Shown: positions 18,293 through 27,000, counted from the stretch's first letter. The stretch is 30,083 bases of DNA from M50B103 sp041667565 (GCA_964572745.1 CAZNFT010000024.1:1-30083), one strand, 5' to 3'. Notes: generated by a model from the sequence alone, not told the origin. Translations and numbers: made by a program.

Positions 18293-19684
18293 ATGAATAA
18301 ATATGATCTTGTTGTGATCGGTTCCGGTCCTGGTGGTTATGTTGCTGCAATTCGTTCAGCTCAACGTGGTCTTAAAACCGCATTGATAGAAAAAGAACAT
18401 ATCGGGGGTGTCTGCCTCAATTGGGGTTGTATTCCCACTAAAGCAATTATTAAATCTGTAAACACCTTTAGAGATATACAAACTGCCGCTTCTCTTGGTA
18501 TAGAGCTTGGCGAAGCAAAAGCTGATGTTAAAAAGATCGTAGCACGTTCCCGTCAAGTTGCAGATCAACTCAGTAAGGGCATTAGCTTTTTACTTAAGAA
18601 GAACAAAGTGGATATATATGACGGCTTTGGAAAATTACTGGATGCCAATACCATTCAAGTTGAAAAGAACGATGGGGAAGTAATTTGCATTGAAACAGCT
18701 GATGTCATTCTTGCTACAGGTGCCAAACCCAAAGCTCTGCCTCATATTCAACCCGATGGTAAAAAGATTCTCACATCCAAACATGCTCTGGCTTTAGATG
18801 AACTGCCTGAAAAAATGGCTATTATGGGTGCTGGAGCCATCGGTCTAGAGTTTGCTTATATTTACAAACATCTGGGCGTAGAGTTAACTATTATTGAAGC
18901 TTTAGATGCTATAGCACCTAATGAAGATGCAGAGATTTCAAAAGAATTACTCAAACAGTATAAAAAACAAAAGATTAAATCTTTGGTTTCAACTAAGGTA
19001 ATGAAAGTTGAAGATAATGGAGATGGTTTAAAGTTGATCCTAGAAGGTCCCAAAGGCGAGAGTGAATTGGAAGTTGATATGCTTTTGTCAGCTGTGGGTG
19101 TTACACCTAATACTCAGGGCTTGGGTCTTGAAGAATTAGGTATTGAAATGGATGGTCAATTTATTAAGGTAAACGATAAACAAGAAACGAATGTTAAACA
19201 TGTTTATGCTATTGGCGATGTTGCCGGAAATCCTTGCTTGGCCCATAAGGCAAGTAAAGAAGGATTGATCGCCATTGATAATATTCAAGCCAAGTCGGTA
19301 GAAGCCCTAAAGAAAGATGCTATTCCTGCTTGTACTTATTGTGAGCCTCAGGTCGCTTCTATTGGCTTAAGCGAAGAAGTAGCAGTGGAGCGTGGTCTTG
19401 ATTATCATATATCAAAAGTTTTTTATCGTGCTATTGGTAAAGCCATTGCTGTAGGCCATGTTGACGGTTTTATGAAATTTGTTGTAGAAAAAGAAAGCGG
19501 TAAAATATTGGGAGCTCACTGCATTGGAGCAGAAGCAACTGAATTGATCGCTGAACTATCTTTGGCAGTAACAAAAGGAATGACAGTTAAAGACGTAGCT
19601 GAAACCATTCACGCACATCCTACTTTATCAGAAATTACAATGGAAACAGCCGAAAACGCTTTAGGCGAAGCTATTCATGTCTGA
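18293..19684 (+). CDS. lpdA: dihydrolipoyl dehydrogenase (E3)
   Basis: This flavoprotein reoxidises dihydrolipoamide with NAD+ in 2-oxoacid dehydrogenase complexes or the glycine cleavage system. The 463-aa length is typical. The FAD-binding GSGPGG lies at 10-15 and the redox disulphide in GGVCLNWGCIPTK is Cys41/Cys46. A second dinucleotide motif GAGAIGLEFA follows in mid-protein. The active-site dyad is in HAHPTLSEIT, with His442 and Glu447 spaced as in E. coli Lpd. AAGGAG precedes the ATG. No E1, E2 or glycine-cleavage genes are in the window, so the parent complex cannot be assigned. It follows a strong terminator and so needs its own promoter, for which I found no convincing match. Confidence 0.96.
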   Translation: MNKYDLVVIGSGPGGYVAAIRSAQRGLKTALIEKEHIGGVCLNWGCIPTKAIIKSVNTFRDIQTAASLGIELGEAKADVKKIVARSRQVADQLSKGISFLLKKNKVDIYDGFGKLLDANTIQVEKNDGEVICIETADVILATGAKPKALPHIQPDGKKILTSKHALALDELPEKMAIMGAGAIGLEFAYIYKHLGVELTIIEALDAIAPNEDAEISKELLKQYKKQKIKSLVSTKVMKVEDNGDGLKLILEGPKGESELEVDMLLSAVGVTPNTQGLGLEELGIEMDGQFIKVNDKQETNVKHVYAIGDVAGNPCLAHKASKEGLIAIDNIQAKSVEALKKDAIPACTYCEPQVASIGLSEEVAVERGLDYHISKVFYRAIGKAIAVGHVDGFMKFVVEKESGKILGAHCIGAEATELIAELSLAVTKGMTVKDVAETIHAHPTLSEITMETAENALGEAIHV

Positions 19685-19997
19685 TAAACTATATTTACTG
19701 GCATTTTATATTCCCAAGGAACATCTTGAGCCGGTATTGAATAAGATATTTAATGCCGGTGCAGGACAATATGGGAATTATGACCGCTGCGCATGGACAA
19801 CTGAGGGTATGGGACGTTTTAGACCTTTAGAAGCATCATCGCCTTTTATCGGTGAAAAACAAAAAGATACTTTCTTGTCGGAAATTAAAGTTGAATGTAT
19901 TGTAAGTGAGAAAAATATTGAAAAAGTTAAAAAGGTTTTACTCGATACTCATCCCTACGAAGAGCCGGCCTTTTATATTTTACCAATTCCATCCTGA
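19677..19997 (+). CDS. NIF3 insert-domain (COG3323-like, PII/CutA fold) stand-alone protein
   Basis: This 106-aa protein matches the domain that is inserted in Firmicute NIF3/YqfO proteins, here as a free gene. Recognisable features are the opening YLLAFYIPKEHLEPVLNKIF, GAGQYGNYDRCAWTTEGMG, RFRPLEASSPFIG and the closing HPYEEPAFYILPI. These proteins have a small trimeric PII/CutA-like fold; no reaction is established. The ATG overlaps the lpdA end by 8 bp (19677-19684), which indicates translational coupling. No NIF3 core gene is nearby. Confidence 0.85.
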   Translation: MSDKLYLLAFYIPKEHLEPVLNKIFNAGAGQYGNYDRCAWTTEGMGRFRPLEASSPFIGEKQKDTFLSEIKVECIVSEKNIEKVKKVLLDTHPYEEPAFYILPIPS

Positions 19998-20012
19998 TCA
20001 TTTTTAATTGTA

Positions 20013-20041
20013 TTGTAAGAATTGGCTTTTTCAATTATATT
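20013..20041 (+). promoter_or_regulatory. predicted promoter of the parAB-M23 operon
   Basis: TTGTAA (20013-20018) and TATATT (20036-20041) are exactly 17 bp apart, matching consensus at 4 and 5 of 6 positions. They lie in the 70-bp gap before parA, giving a leader of about 20 nt. Confidence 0.6.
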
Positions 20042-20067
20042 CCACACACAAATAATATAGGTAGAAA

Positions 20068-20832
20068 ATGGGCAAAATTGTTGTCATAGCAAATCAGAAA
20101 GGCGGAGTGGGAAAAACAACGACGGCCATTAATTTGGGTTCTTCTTTATCGGTAATGGAGAAAAATATACTCATTATTGATATCGATCCTCAGGCAAATG
20201 CCACCTCTGGCTTAGGTGTTGATCTTGCAAAAATAAAACATACCATCTATGATGTACTTCTCGAGAAAGTCCCATATCAGGATGCAATTGTAAAGACTTC
20301 AATGGATTATCTCGATATCATTCCTGCCAGTCCCGACCTTGTTGGTGCAGAAATTGAAATGGTTTCAATGATGTCGCGCGAGACTCGCTTGCGAAAGGTT
20401 CTAAAAACAGCCAGAGACACTTATGATTTTATTTTTATTGATTGTCCGCCATCATTAAACCTTTTAACAGTCAATTCCTTTACAGCAGCCGATTCTGTTC
20501 TCATCCCTATCCAATGCGAATATTTTGCTCTTGAGGGTCTAACTCAATTGCTCAATACCATCCGGATGATACAAAAGAACTTAAATCCGGGTCTTGATCT
20601 GGAAGGCATTGTTTTAACAATGTTTGACGCCCGCTTAAATCTTAGTCGATTAGTTAAAGAAGAAGTAGAGAAGTATTTTGGTGATAAGGTTTATAAAACA
20701 ATTATTAATCGTAATGTTCGCTTGGGCGAAGCTCCTTCCTATGGCGAGCCCATCATTTCTTTTGATATCCATTCTTCGGGAGCTATGAATTACATGCTTT
20801 TAGCTGAGGAGTTTTTAAATGGCCAAGAATAA
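20068..20832 (+). CDS. parA: chromosome partitioning ATPase ParA/Soj
   Basis: This 254-aa protein is a deviant Walker-type ATPase that binds nucleoid DNA as an ATP dimer and moves ParB-bound origin regions. It carries KGGVGKTT at 11-18 and the Walker A' region IDIDPQANATSG at 37-48. A Walker B region reads FIFIDCPPSLNLLTVNS, and a C-terminal RNVRLGEAPSYG is typical of Soj/ParA. Its short N terminus lacks the extra HTH of plasmid type Ia ParA, as expected for a chromosomal copy. Its end overlaps parB by 14 bp. Confidence 0.96.
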   Translation: MGKIVVIANQKGGVGKTTTAINLGSSLSVMEKNILIIDIDPQANATSGLGVDLAKIKHTIYDVLLEKVPYQDAIVKTSMDYLDIIPASPDLVGAEIEMVSMMSRETRLRKVLKTARDTYDFIFIDCPPSLNLLTVNSFTAADSVLIPIQCEYFALEGLTQLLNTIRMIQKNLNPGLDLEGIVLTMFDARLNLSRLVKEEVEKYFGDKVYKTIINRNVRLGEAPSYGEPIISFDIHSSGAMNYMLLAEEFLNGQE

Positions 20833-21697
20833 AGTTCTGGGACGAGGACTTGATGCTCTCATTCCAACATATCCCGCATCTGAAAGCAGTGAGCAGATAA
20901 TCTCTGTTAACGAGATTGATATCCATAAGATCAAGCCTAATCCATATCAACCCCGCCGTGAATTCAAGCAGGAGGAACTGGATGAATTGGCCGCTTCTAT
21001 TAGCAAGAATGGTCTGATCACTCCAATAACGGTCACTTTACAAAATGATGAATACATTCTTGTGGCAGGTGAGCGAAGGACAAGAGCCTGTAAGCAATTG
21101 GGGCTTGATACAATTCCGGCATACTTTCGGGATGTTGAAAGCGATGAAGAGCTTATGGAGCTTGCATTAATAGAAAATGTTCAACGCGAAAACCTTAATC
21201 CAATTGAAGAAGCCATGGCTTACCGGGCACTTATTGAGCGTTATGGCCTTTCTCAGGAAATTGTTGCTGAGCGTATTGGTAAAAAACGCAGCACAATAAG
21301 CAACAGCATAAGGTTATTAAAACTTCCTCAGGAAATTCGTGATAGCCTCATAGCCAGTGAGATCTCGTCGGGGCATGCTCGTGCTATTCTTGCAGTCGGT
21401 GATACGCAGGAAATGCTAAAAACATGGCGACAAGTGCTGGCAAAAGGCTTAAGTGTTCGTGATACGGAAAAAATTTCCCGCAAGGAAAAACCCGATACTA
21501 ATAAACAAGATAAAGAAAAAACTCAAAAAGACCCTGTAATTTTTAAACTTGAGAGCTCTCTCCAACAAAATCTGGGAACGAAAGTTCGTGTAAAACATAG
21601 ATCTCCGGGTGGAAGTATCGAAATTGTTTATTATTCCACAGAAGATCTGCAACGTATTTTAGAGATTATAGAATCAGGAGCGGATGAAAACAGATAA
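20819..21697 (+). CDS. parB: chromosome partitioning protein ParB/Spo0J
   Basis: This 292-aa protein is a CTP-dependent DNA clamp that loads at parS and spreads. The N-terminal domain has PNPYQPRREF near 41-50, GERRTRA at 84-90 and ENVQREN at 119-125 (the nucleotide-binding motifs). A helix-turn-helix follows at about 144-166 (GLSQEIVAERIGKK...), then a charged linker and a C-terminal dimerisation domain. The start lies inside the parA end and the stop overlaps the M23 gene by 14 bp, so all three are probably translationally coupled. No parS-like palindrome was seen in the window. Confidence 0.96.
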   Translation: MAKNKVLGRGLDALIPTYPASESSEQIISVNEIDIHKIKPNPYQPRREFKQEELDELAASISKNGLITPITVTLQNDEYILVAGERRTRACKQLGLDTIPAYFRDVESDEELMELALIENVQRENLNPIEEAMAYRALIERYGLSQEIVAERIGKKRSTISNSIRLLKLPQEIRDSLIASEISSGHARAILAVGDTQEMLKTWRQVLAKGLSVRDTEKISRKEKPDTNKQDKEKTQKDPVIFKLESSLQQNLGTKVRVKHRSPGGSIEIVYYSTEDLQRILEIIESGADENR

Positions 21698-22433
21698 AAT
21701 AAAATTTATCTTTATTCCAGCAGAGGAAAAAGATCAAAAAGAATTTTCGATGGATCACAGAGTCTTTTTTTTACTAAAGATCCTTCTTCCTCTTATACTA
21801 CTTGCCCTAATTATTTCCTTTATTCTTCTTGTTCCCCGTGCAAATAAATATCAAGAATATAAAACTAAGATCACAACTTATCAGTCTCAGGAAAAAGAAT
21901 TGAATGCTTTGATTCAAGATATAAATGAAATGAAGCAATTCAATATATATATGAGAGAATTGATTGGACTTGATCTGACATCATCATCAGCAAATTATTT
22001 AGCCTTATCAGATGTCCTTGCAGCTAAAGATGATGCCGCTGATTTATCCAGTTACCCGGATAAAGCGCCGGTAAGTGGCCCAATTACTCAAAAATTTTCT
22101 TCCGGAACCCGGAAACATTATGCTATAGATATAGGTGGTAAAATTGGCGATCCTATTGTTGCAGCCGCCGATGGTTTTGTCGTATTTTCAGGGTGGACAC
22201 CGGAATTGGGAAATATGGTTGTCATTTCCCACCCCGATGATTATATTACCGTTTATGGTCATAACGACCGCTTGAAAGTCCGGGAACGACAGCGTGTAAA
22301 AAAAGGCGATATTATTGCTTTGTTGGGTGAAACAGGTTACAGTATGGGACCGCATCTTCATTTTGAGGTCTGGCATCATGGTATAGCTCTGGATCCCCAA
22401 ATGATCGTGCCTGAGTATATGAATAAACCTTGA
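21684..22433 (+). CDS. membrane-anchored M23 (LytM-type) peptidase
   Basis: This 249-aa protein is predicted to act on peptidoglycan crosslinks or to activate amidases in the periplasm. A cytoplasmic head (1-28) precedes one transmembrane helix (about 29-50, LLKILLPLILLALIISFILL). A short coiled-coil-like stretch (about 51-90) and an M23 domain (about 130-245) follow. The zinc-site pattern is intact: HYAIDI supplies the first His and Asp, and HLHFEVW near the end supplies the HxH pair, so catalysis is plausible rather than the degenerate EnvC/NlpD type. The start overlaps parB by 14 bp, linking cell-wall remodelling to the partition operon. Confidence 0.9.
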   Translation: MKTDKIKFIFIPAEEKDQKEFSMDHRVFFLLKILLPLILLALIISFILLVPRANKYQEYKTKITTYQSQEKELNALIQDINEMKQFNIYMRELIGLDLTSSSANYLALSDVLAAKDDAADLSSYPDKAPVSGPITQKFSSGTRKHYAIDIGGKIGDPIVAAADGFVVFSGWTPELGNMVVISHPDDYITVYGHNDRLKVRERQRVKKGDIIALLGETGYSMGPHLHFEVWHHGIALDPQMIVPEYMNKP

Positions 22434-22477
22434 GAAAGAATGAATGAGATCTAAAGAATAAAATAGATATATCTTTA

Positions 22478-22506
22478 TTGTCAGCAATACAGAGAACTCA
22501 GATAAA
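22478..22506 (+). promoter_or_regulatory. possible promoter of the V-ATPase operon
   Basis: TTGTCA (22478-22483) is 17 bp from GATAAA (22501-22506); TAAAAT at 22503 is an alternative -10 with 19-bp spacing. It lies in the 123-bp gap between the M23 gene and the first V-ATPase gene. A 10-bp palindrome AGATATATCT sits just upstream at 22465-22474. Confidence 0.45.
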
Positions 22507-22556
22507 ATACAAAGTATGAAAAAGAACATTACAATCATCGAATCAGAGGAGAAATA

Positions 22557-23147
22557 ATGAACGTCAAACTTGACAGCCTGATCGAAAAAATAAAAGCTGA
22601 TGGCGTTGATGCAGCGAATAAACAAGCAGAAGAAATTTTGCTTAAAGCAAAAAAAGACGCTGAAGAGATCGTAAAAAAAGCTAAAGTAAAAGCTGATACA
22701 TATCAGAAAAATGCTGATGCTGAAGCTAAAGCTTATCAAAAGAATGCTGAAGTTGCTATTAATCAAGCCGCACGTGACACCCTTCTTGTTTTAAAAGAAA
22801 AAGTTACGCTTATTCTTGAACAAGCTTTGTTATCGGAAGTTGATAGCACTTTAGATCAAGACTTCTTGAAAGAACTCATTATTAAGGTTGTCGAAGTCTG
22901 GGCAAAAGACGAAGATATCGAGGTGCTTGTAAATGGTGTTGATGTCGATGCTTTAACAGCTCAGCTTAAAAAAGCCTTAGGCAAGAGTCTTGAAAATACC
23001 ATTGATATTAAATTGGATAAAAAGATCTCTCATGGATTTCGTATTGGTAAAAAAGACGATAATCTTTTTTACGACTTCAGTGGTGAGAGTATTTTAGAAG
23101 CTCTCAAAGTTTTCCTTAATCCGAAATTGGCTGAGATCTTAAAGTAA
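22557..23147 (+). CDS. atpE: V-type ATPase subunit E (peripheral stalk)
   Basis: This 196-aa protein is the stator subunit that ties the catalytic head to the membrane subunit I. Residues 1 to about 90 form a long Ala/Lys/Glu-rich helix with many KA and EA pairs, as expected for the E-subunit coiled coil. A mixed C-terminal domain follows (IDIKLDKKISHGFRIGKKD), typical of the globular head. The SD GAGGAG precedes the ATG. It is first in the operon. The usual coiled-coil partner, subunit G/H, is not encoded in the window. Confidence 0.88.
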   Translation: MNVKLDSLIEKIKADGVDAANKQAEEILLKAKKDAEEIVKKAKVKADTYQKNADAEAKAYQKNAEVAINQAARDTLLVLKEKVTLILEQALLSEVDSTLDQDFLKELIIKVVEVWAKDEDIEVLVNGVDVDALTAQLKKALGKSLENTIDIKLDKKISHGFRIGKKDDNLFYDFSGESILEALKVFLNPKLAEILK

Positions 23148-23161
23148 GCGGGACTTATTTA

Positions 23162-23683
23162 ATGGATAAATATATCTACTTTGCTGCTTCTATGCCGACC
23201 CTTAGATGGGGTGCAGAGCAGCAGTACATGACAGAAAAAGACTTTCTCGAAGAAGCCGAAAAGTTAATGTCCGAAACTGATTTTCAGCATATCAAGAATA
23301 CTTTGGTGAATGATTACGAGCCCAAGGAGATCAAGGGTGTTTATAGTGATTTTCTGACGTTTGAAAACAGGCTGAGAACAGAATTAGCAGAATATCGTAA
23401 AGCCACGAAAGAGGGCTTTGAATATAAATTTTCACTTCTTCCTGCTCAATTGCTAAAAGATGCTAATCCTCTTGAAATTGAATTGAAACTCATTAAGTTT
23501 CGCTGGGATTGGTTGGAAGAACGCGAGTTCTCTCACTATTCAGATCTTGATTTTTTTGTGCTTTACTATTTAAAATTACAATTGTTAAAGCGAATGAACT
23601 CATTTAAACAAGAGATCGGCGAGAAAGCTTTTGAAGAATTGATCAAAGTTAACATTGAAAATACAGAAGAAGCATCTGAATGA
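23162..23683 (+). CDS. DUF2764 family protein of V-ATPase operons
   Basis: This 173-aa protein opens with DKYIYFAASMPTLRWG, the kind of start seen in DUF2764 proteins. They occupy this same slot, between E and A, in Chlamydia and Bacteroidota V-ATPase operons. The sequence is helical and charged, with no signal peptide or membrane segment. Since the operon has no recognisable subunit C, this protein may replace the C/d-type adaptor that joins central stalk to rotor ring; that is inference from position. It starts 14 bp after subunit E, and its stop overlaps the first possible ATG of the A gene. Confidence 0.78.
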   Translation: MDKYIYFAASMPTLRWGAEQQYMTEKDFLEEAEKLMSETDFQHIKNTLVNDYEPKEIKGVYSDFLTFENRLRTELAEYRKATKEGFEYKFSLLPAQLLKDANPLEIELKLIKFRWDWLEEREFSHYSDLDFFVLYYLKLQLLKRMNSFKQEIGEKAFEELIKVNIENTEEASE

Positions 23684-23697
23684 TGGCTTCCCAGAAT

Positions 23698-23701
23698 GGA
23701 G
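23698..23701 (+). promoter_or_regulatory. Shine-Dalgarno that decides the atpA start
   Basis: GGAG lies 5 bases before ATG 23707. The alternative ATG at 23680 overlaps the upstream stop in an ATGA arrangement but would add nine residues that do not look like the family N terminus. Confidence 0.7.
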
Positions 23702-23706
23702 TTCAT

Positions 23707-25434
23707 ATGGCCAATAAAAATATAGGACATATCATCTCGATCAACGGTAATATGATCGAAGTTGCATTTGAGGATAGCGTTATCCAAAATGAAGTTGGAT
23801 ATGTGCTGGTTGGTGATGAAAAATTAAAATCCGAAGTAATTAAAATTACAAATAATTCTGCTTTCTTGCAGGTTTATGAGGTTACTAAAGGATTAAAAGT
23901 TGGAGACGAAGTTGAATTTACCGGTGAATTGCTTTCTGTAAAGTTAGGTCCCGGTATTTTATCTCAAGTATATGATGGTTTACAAAATCCACTTCCTGCA
24001 TTGGCTGAAAAACATGGTTTTTTCTTGCCTCGCGGTGTGGTTTTAGAACCAATTGATTTTAAGAAAAAATGGCATTTTACACCTCTTGCCAAAGAAGGTG
24101 ATACTGTGTATAAGGGTTCGGCTTTGGGATGGGTTCCTGAAGGTATTTTTGAACACAAGATCATGGTTCCTTTTGATAAAGATGGTGATTATACTGTCAA
24201 AACCCTTAAAGCTGAAGGCGATTATGATCTGGAAGAAACCATAGCAGTGATAGAAAATGCTAAAGGCGAAGAGATCAAGCTTACTATGTCATTCGAATGG
24301 CCGGTTAAGATCCCTATCAAAGCTTATACCAAAAAAATGGTTCCCAAAGAACCCATGGTTACAAAGATCCGTATCGTTGATACATTTTTTCCCGTAAGCA
24401 AGGGTGGAACCTATTGTATTCCCGGTCCATTTGGCGCCGGTAAAACTGTTTTACAACAGCTGACCTCTCGTTATGCTGATGTTGATATTGTTATTCTCGC
24501 CGCTTGCGGTGAGCGTGCCGGTGAGGTTGTCGAAACCTTGCGCGAATTTCCCGAGTTGATCGATCCAAAAACAGGTCGCTCATTGATGGAAAGAACCATT
24601 ATTATTTGTAATACATCCTCCATGCCTGTTGCAGCTCGTGAAGCTTCGGTTTACACGGCCACAACCCTTGGCGAATATTATCGTCAGATGGGCTTGGATG
24701 TATTAATTCTTGCTGACTCAACATCCCGTTGGGCACAGGCAATGCGTGAACTTTCCGGTCGTTTGGAAGAGATCCCCGGCGAAGAAGCTTTCCCCGCATA
24801 TCTGGAATCCAGAATTGCTGAATTCTACGAACGCGCCGGTTATGTTGAATTACAAGATGGTTCACATGGCTCAATGACCATTGGTGGAACGGTTTCACCT
24901 GCCGGCGGTAACTTTGAAGAACCCGTAACGCAGGCGACCTTAAAAGTTGTTGGGGCTTTCCATGGTCTTGCAAGAGCTCGTTCCGATGCTCGTAAGTTTC
25001 CTGCCATCGACCCCATTGATTCCTGGACAAAGTACAAGGGCATTATTCCCGCTGAAAAAGTAGAAGCAGCACATGATGTACTCTTGCGCGGAAATGAAAT
25101 TCACCAGATGATGATGGTTGTTGGTGAAGAAGGTACTTCCGTAGGTGATTTTGTTTACTATCTTAAAGGTGAATTTCTGGATTCGGTTTATTTACAGCAA
25201 AACGGTTATGATCCGGTGGATGCAGTAAGTAATACAGAACGCCAGGAATATGTTTTTAATAAAATTTATGATATTCTTTTTACTGAATTTAAAATTGAAA
25301 CAAAAGCGGAAGCTCGCCAGTTCTTTACAGAATTGCGTCAGCTGACTCTTGACTGGAACTATGTTGAAATGGGTACAGATGAATTTGCTGCTCAGGAAAA
25401 GAAGATCGATGCTCATGTTAAGGCAAAGGTGTAA
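23707..25434 (+). CDS. atpA: V-type ATPase catalytic subunit A
   Basis: This is the catalytic subunit of the A3B3 head. The chosen start gives 575 aa beginning MANKNIGHIISINGNMIEV, matching the family barrel domain; an upstream ATG at 23680 is possible. The P-loop GPFGAGKT lies at 240-247, the catalytic-Glu region GERAGEV at about 268, and the adenine/phosphate region SRWAQAMRELSGRLEEIPGEE further on. Between barrel and P-loop lies the bulge (non-homologous) domain found in A subunits but not in F-type beta. All key motifs are intact, so the enzyme should be active. It is followed 21 bp later by subunit B. Confidence 0.97.
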   Translation: MANKNIGHIISINGNMIEVAFEDSVIQNEVGYVLVGDEKLKSEVIKITNNSAFLQVYEVTKGLKVGDEVEFTGELLSVKLGPGILSQVYDGLQNPLPALAEKHGFFLPRGVVLEPIDFKKKWHFTPLAKEGDTVYKGSALGWVPEGIFEHKIMVPFDKDGDYTVKTLKAEGDYDLEETIAVIENAKGEEIKLTMSFEWPVKIPIKAYTKKMVPKEPMVTKIRIVDTFFPVSKGGTYCIPGPFGAGKTVLQQLTSRYADVDIVILAACGERAGEVVETLREFPELIDPKTGRSLMERTIIICNTSSMPVAAREASVYTATTLGEYYRQMGLDVLILADSTSRWAQAMRELSGRLEEIPGEEAFPAYLESRIAEFYERAGYVELQDGSHGSMTIGGTVSPAGGNFEEPVTQATLKVVGAFHGLARARSDARKFPAIDPIDSWTKYKGIIPAEKVEAAHDVLLRGNEIHQMMMVVGEEGTSVGDFVYYLKGEFLDSVYLQQNGYDPVDAVSNTERQEYVFNKIYDILFTEFKIETKAEARQFFTELRQLTLDWNYVEMGTDEFAAQEKKIDAHVKAKV

Positions 25435-25455
25435 GACTAAAGGAGCTTATATTAA

Positions 25456-26958
25456 ATGAAAAAAGTACATAATAGAATATTGAGCATTGTTGGTAACGTT
25501 ATAACGGTTTCGGCTGAAGGTGTAAGTAATGAAGAATTAGCAGAAGTTAAAACCCGTCGCGGTACTTCTTTGGCTAAGGTCATTAAGATCGATAAAGATA
25601 TTGTATCTTTGCAGGTTTTTGCCGGTTCTCGTGGTATTTCTACCAATGATGAAGTCCGTTTCTTGGGAACAGCCATGAAAGTATCATTTTCCGATGATAT
25701 GCTCGGCCGCATTTTTGATGGCTCTGGAGCACCCAGAGATAATGGTCCTGCACTGAATGAAAACCTTATTGAGATCTCCGGTTCTTCCGTTAATCCCGCT
25801 AAGCGTATTATTCCTAATCGCATGATCCGTACGAACATTCCTATGATCGATGTTTTCAATTCTTTGGTTGTGTCTCAAAAATTACCCATTTTTTCCGTTT
25901 CAGGTGAACCTTACAATGAATTGCTTGCTCGCATTGCCCTGCAAGCGGAAGTTGATATGATCATCCTGGGTGGTATTGGTCTGAAATTTGATGAATATAT
26001 GTATTTTCGCGACGAATTGGAAAAAGGTGGAGCCCTAAGCCGTTCTATCTTTTTTATGCATACGGCGGCAGATCCCATCGTAGAAGGTATGATGGTTCCC
26101 GATCTCTGTTTGGCAGTGGCTGAACAATTTGCCTTAAAAGGTAAAGATGTATTGGTTCTGTTAACAGATATGACCAACTTTGCCGATTCCATGAAAGAGA
26201 TTGCCATTACCATGGAACAGGTTCCTTCTAACCGTGGTTATCCGGGAGATCTTTATTCTCAGTTGGCATCTCGCTATGAAAAGGCAGTTGACTTTGAAGG
26301 TGCCGGTTCTGTGACTATTTTAGCAGCGACCACTATGCCCGGTGACGATGTAACTCACCCTGTTCCCGATAACACAGGTTATATTACAGAAGGCCAGTTC
26401 TATTTACGTAATGGACGTATTGAGCCCTTTGGTTCTCTTTCTCGTTTAAAACAGCAGGTCAACAAAGATACCCGTGAAGATCACCGTGCCATTATGGATG
26501 GAATGATCCAACTTTACGCCGAGTATCTTGAAACAGAAGAAAAACGCTCAATGGGTTTCCGTATGAGTGACTGGGATGAAAAGTTATTAAAATACGGTAA
26601 ACTTTTTGAAAAACAAATGATGGATCTTACAGTAAATGTTTCTCTGGAAGATGCATTGGATGCCGGCTGGAAAATACTGGCAGAATGTTTTGATAAAGAA
26701 GAAGCCGGTTTCCGTTCGAACTTGACTGATAAATACTGGCCGACCACTAAGTCAGAATCTGCCGATGATAGTATATCAGAAAAGTCGGAAGAAGACTTAA
26801 AGTCTGAAAGTTCTCCCGCAGAGAAAGAAGAAAAAGTGGCTGAGAAGACGGAAGAGGATGCAAAGATCAAAACTTCTTCTTCTGAGAAAAAAGAAAAAGT
26901 GTCTGGAAAGGCAAAAAAGAATAAGAATAAAAAAGAGTCTTCAAAATCCAAAAAATAA
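25456..26958 (+). CDS. atpB: V-type ATPase subunit B with charged C-terminal extension
   Basis: This is the non-catalytic nucleotide-site subunit of the A3B3 head. As expected it lacks a true P-loop (SVSGEPYNELLARIALQA in that position) and supplies an arginine in SLSRLKQQ (Arg330) to the A-subunit site. The body fits the family up to residue about 432 (LTDKYWPTTK). It is followed by a 68-residue tail made almost only of Ser, Glu, Lys and Ala that turns from acidic to strongly basic at its end. This makes it 500 aa, longer than the usual 430-470. The tail's codons continue the reading frame without a break. The SD AGGAG lies 10 bases before the ATG. Confidence 0.95.
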   Translation: MKKVHNRILSIVGNVITVSAEGVSNEELAEVKTRRGTSLAKVIKIDKDIVSLQVFAGSRGISTNDEVRFLGTAMKVSFSDDMLGRIFDGSGAPRDNGPALNENLIEISGSSVNPAKRIIPNRMIRTNIPMIDVFNSLVVSQKLPIFSVSGEPYNELLARIALQAEVDMIILGGIGLKFDEYMYFRDELEKGGALSRSIFFMHTAADPIVEGMMVPDLCLAVAEQFALKGKDVLVLLTDMTNFADSMKEIAITMEQVPSNRGYPGDLYSQLASRYEKAVDFEGAGSVTILAATTMPGDDVTHPVPDNTGYITEGQFYLRNGRIEPFGSLSRLKQQVNKDTREDHRAIMDGMIQLYAEYLETEEKRSMGFRMSDWDEKLLKYGKLFEKQMMDLTVNVSLEDALDAGWKILAECFDKEEAGFRSNLTDKYWPTTKSESADDSISEKSEEDLKSESSPAEKEEKVAEKTEEDAKIKTSSSEKKEKVSGKAKKNKNKKESSKSKK

Positions 26959-26970
26959 AATAGGCAAAGG

Positions 26971-27000
26971 ACCCAAGGTTGCAATTGCCTTAATTTGGGT
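26971..27000 (+). repeat. imperfect hairpin carrying a copy of the window-edge repeat
   Basis: ACCCAA (26971-26976) and TTGGGT (26995-27000) face each other around a palindromic GCAATTGC centre. The left arm lies in a 12-base exact match (26970-26981) to the array at 1-33. It sits between the atpB and atpD genes, directly upstream of the atpD ribosome site. There is no T tract, so it is not an obvious terminator; it could tune relative subunit yield or mRNA stability. Confidence 0.55.

Noticed and set aside
20019..20041. Possible terminator hairpin AATTG/CAATT before parA
   Set aside because: The stem is only 5 bp and AT-rich, with no T tract; the promoter reading explains the region better.
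20068..21697. parS site near parAB
   Set aside because: No sequence close to the TGTTTCACGTGAAACA consensus was seen in or around the genes.
22188..22766. 192-aa minus-strand ORF rich in Phe/Ser/Ile
   Set aside because: It is the antisense shadow of the M23 domain end and the Lys/Ala-rich start of subunit E, across a clear operon start.
24602..25030. 142-aa minus-strand ORF inside subunit A
   Set aside because: The sense frame has all the V-ATPase A motifs; the antisense product has no recognisable features.
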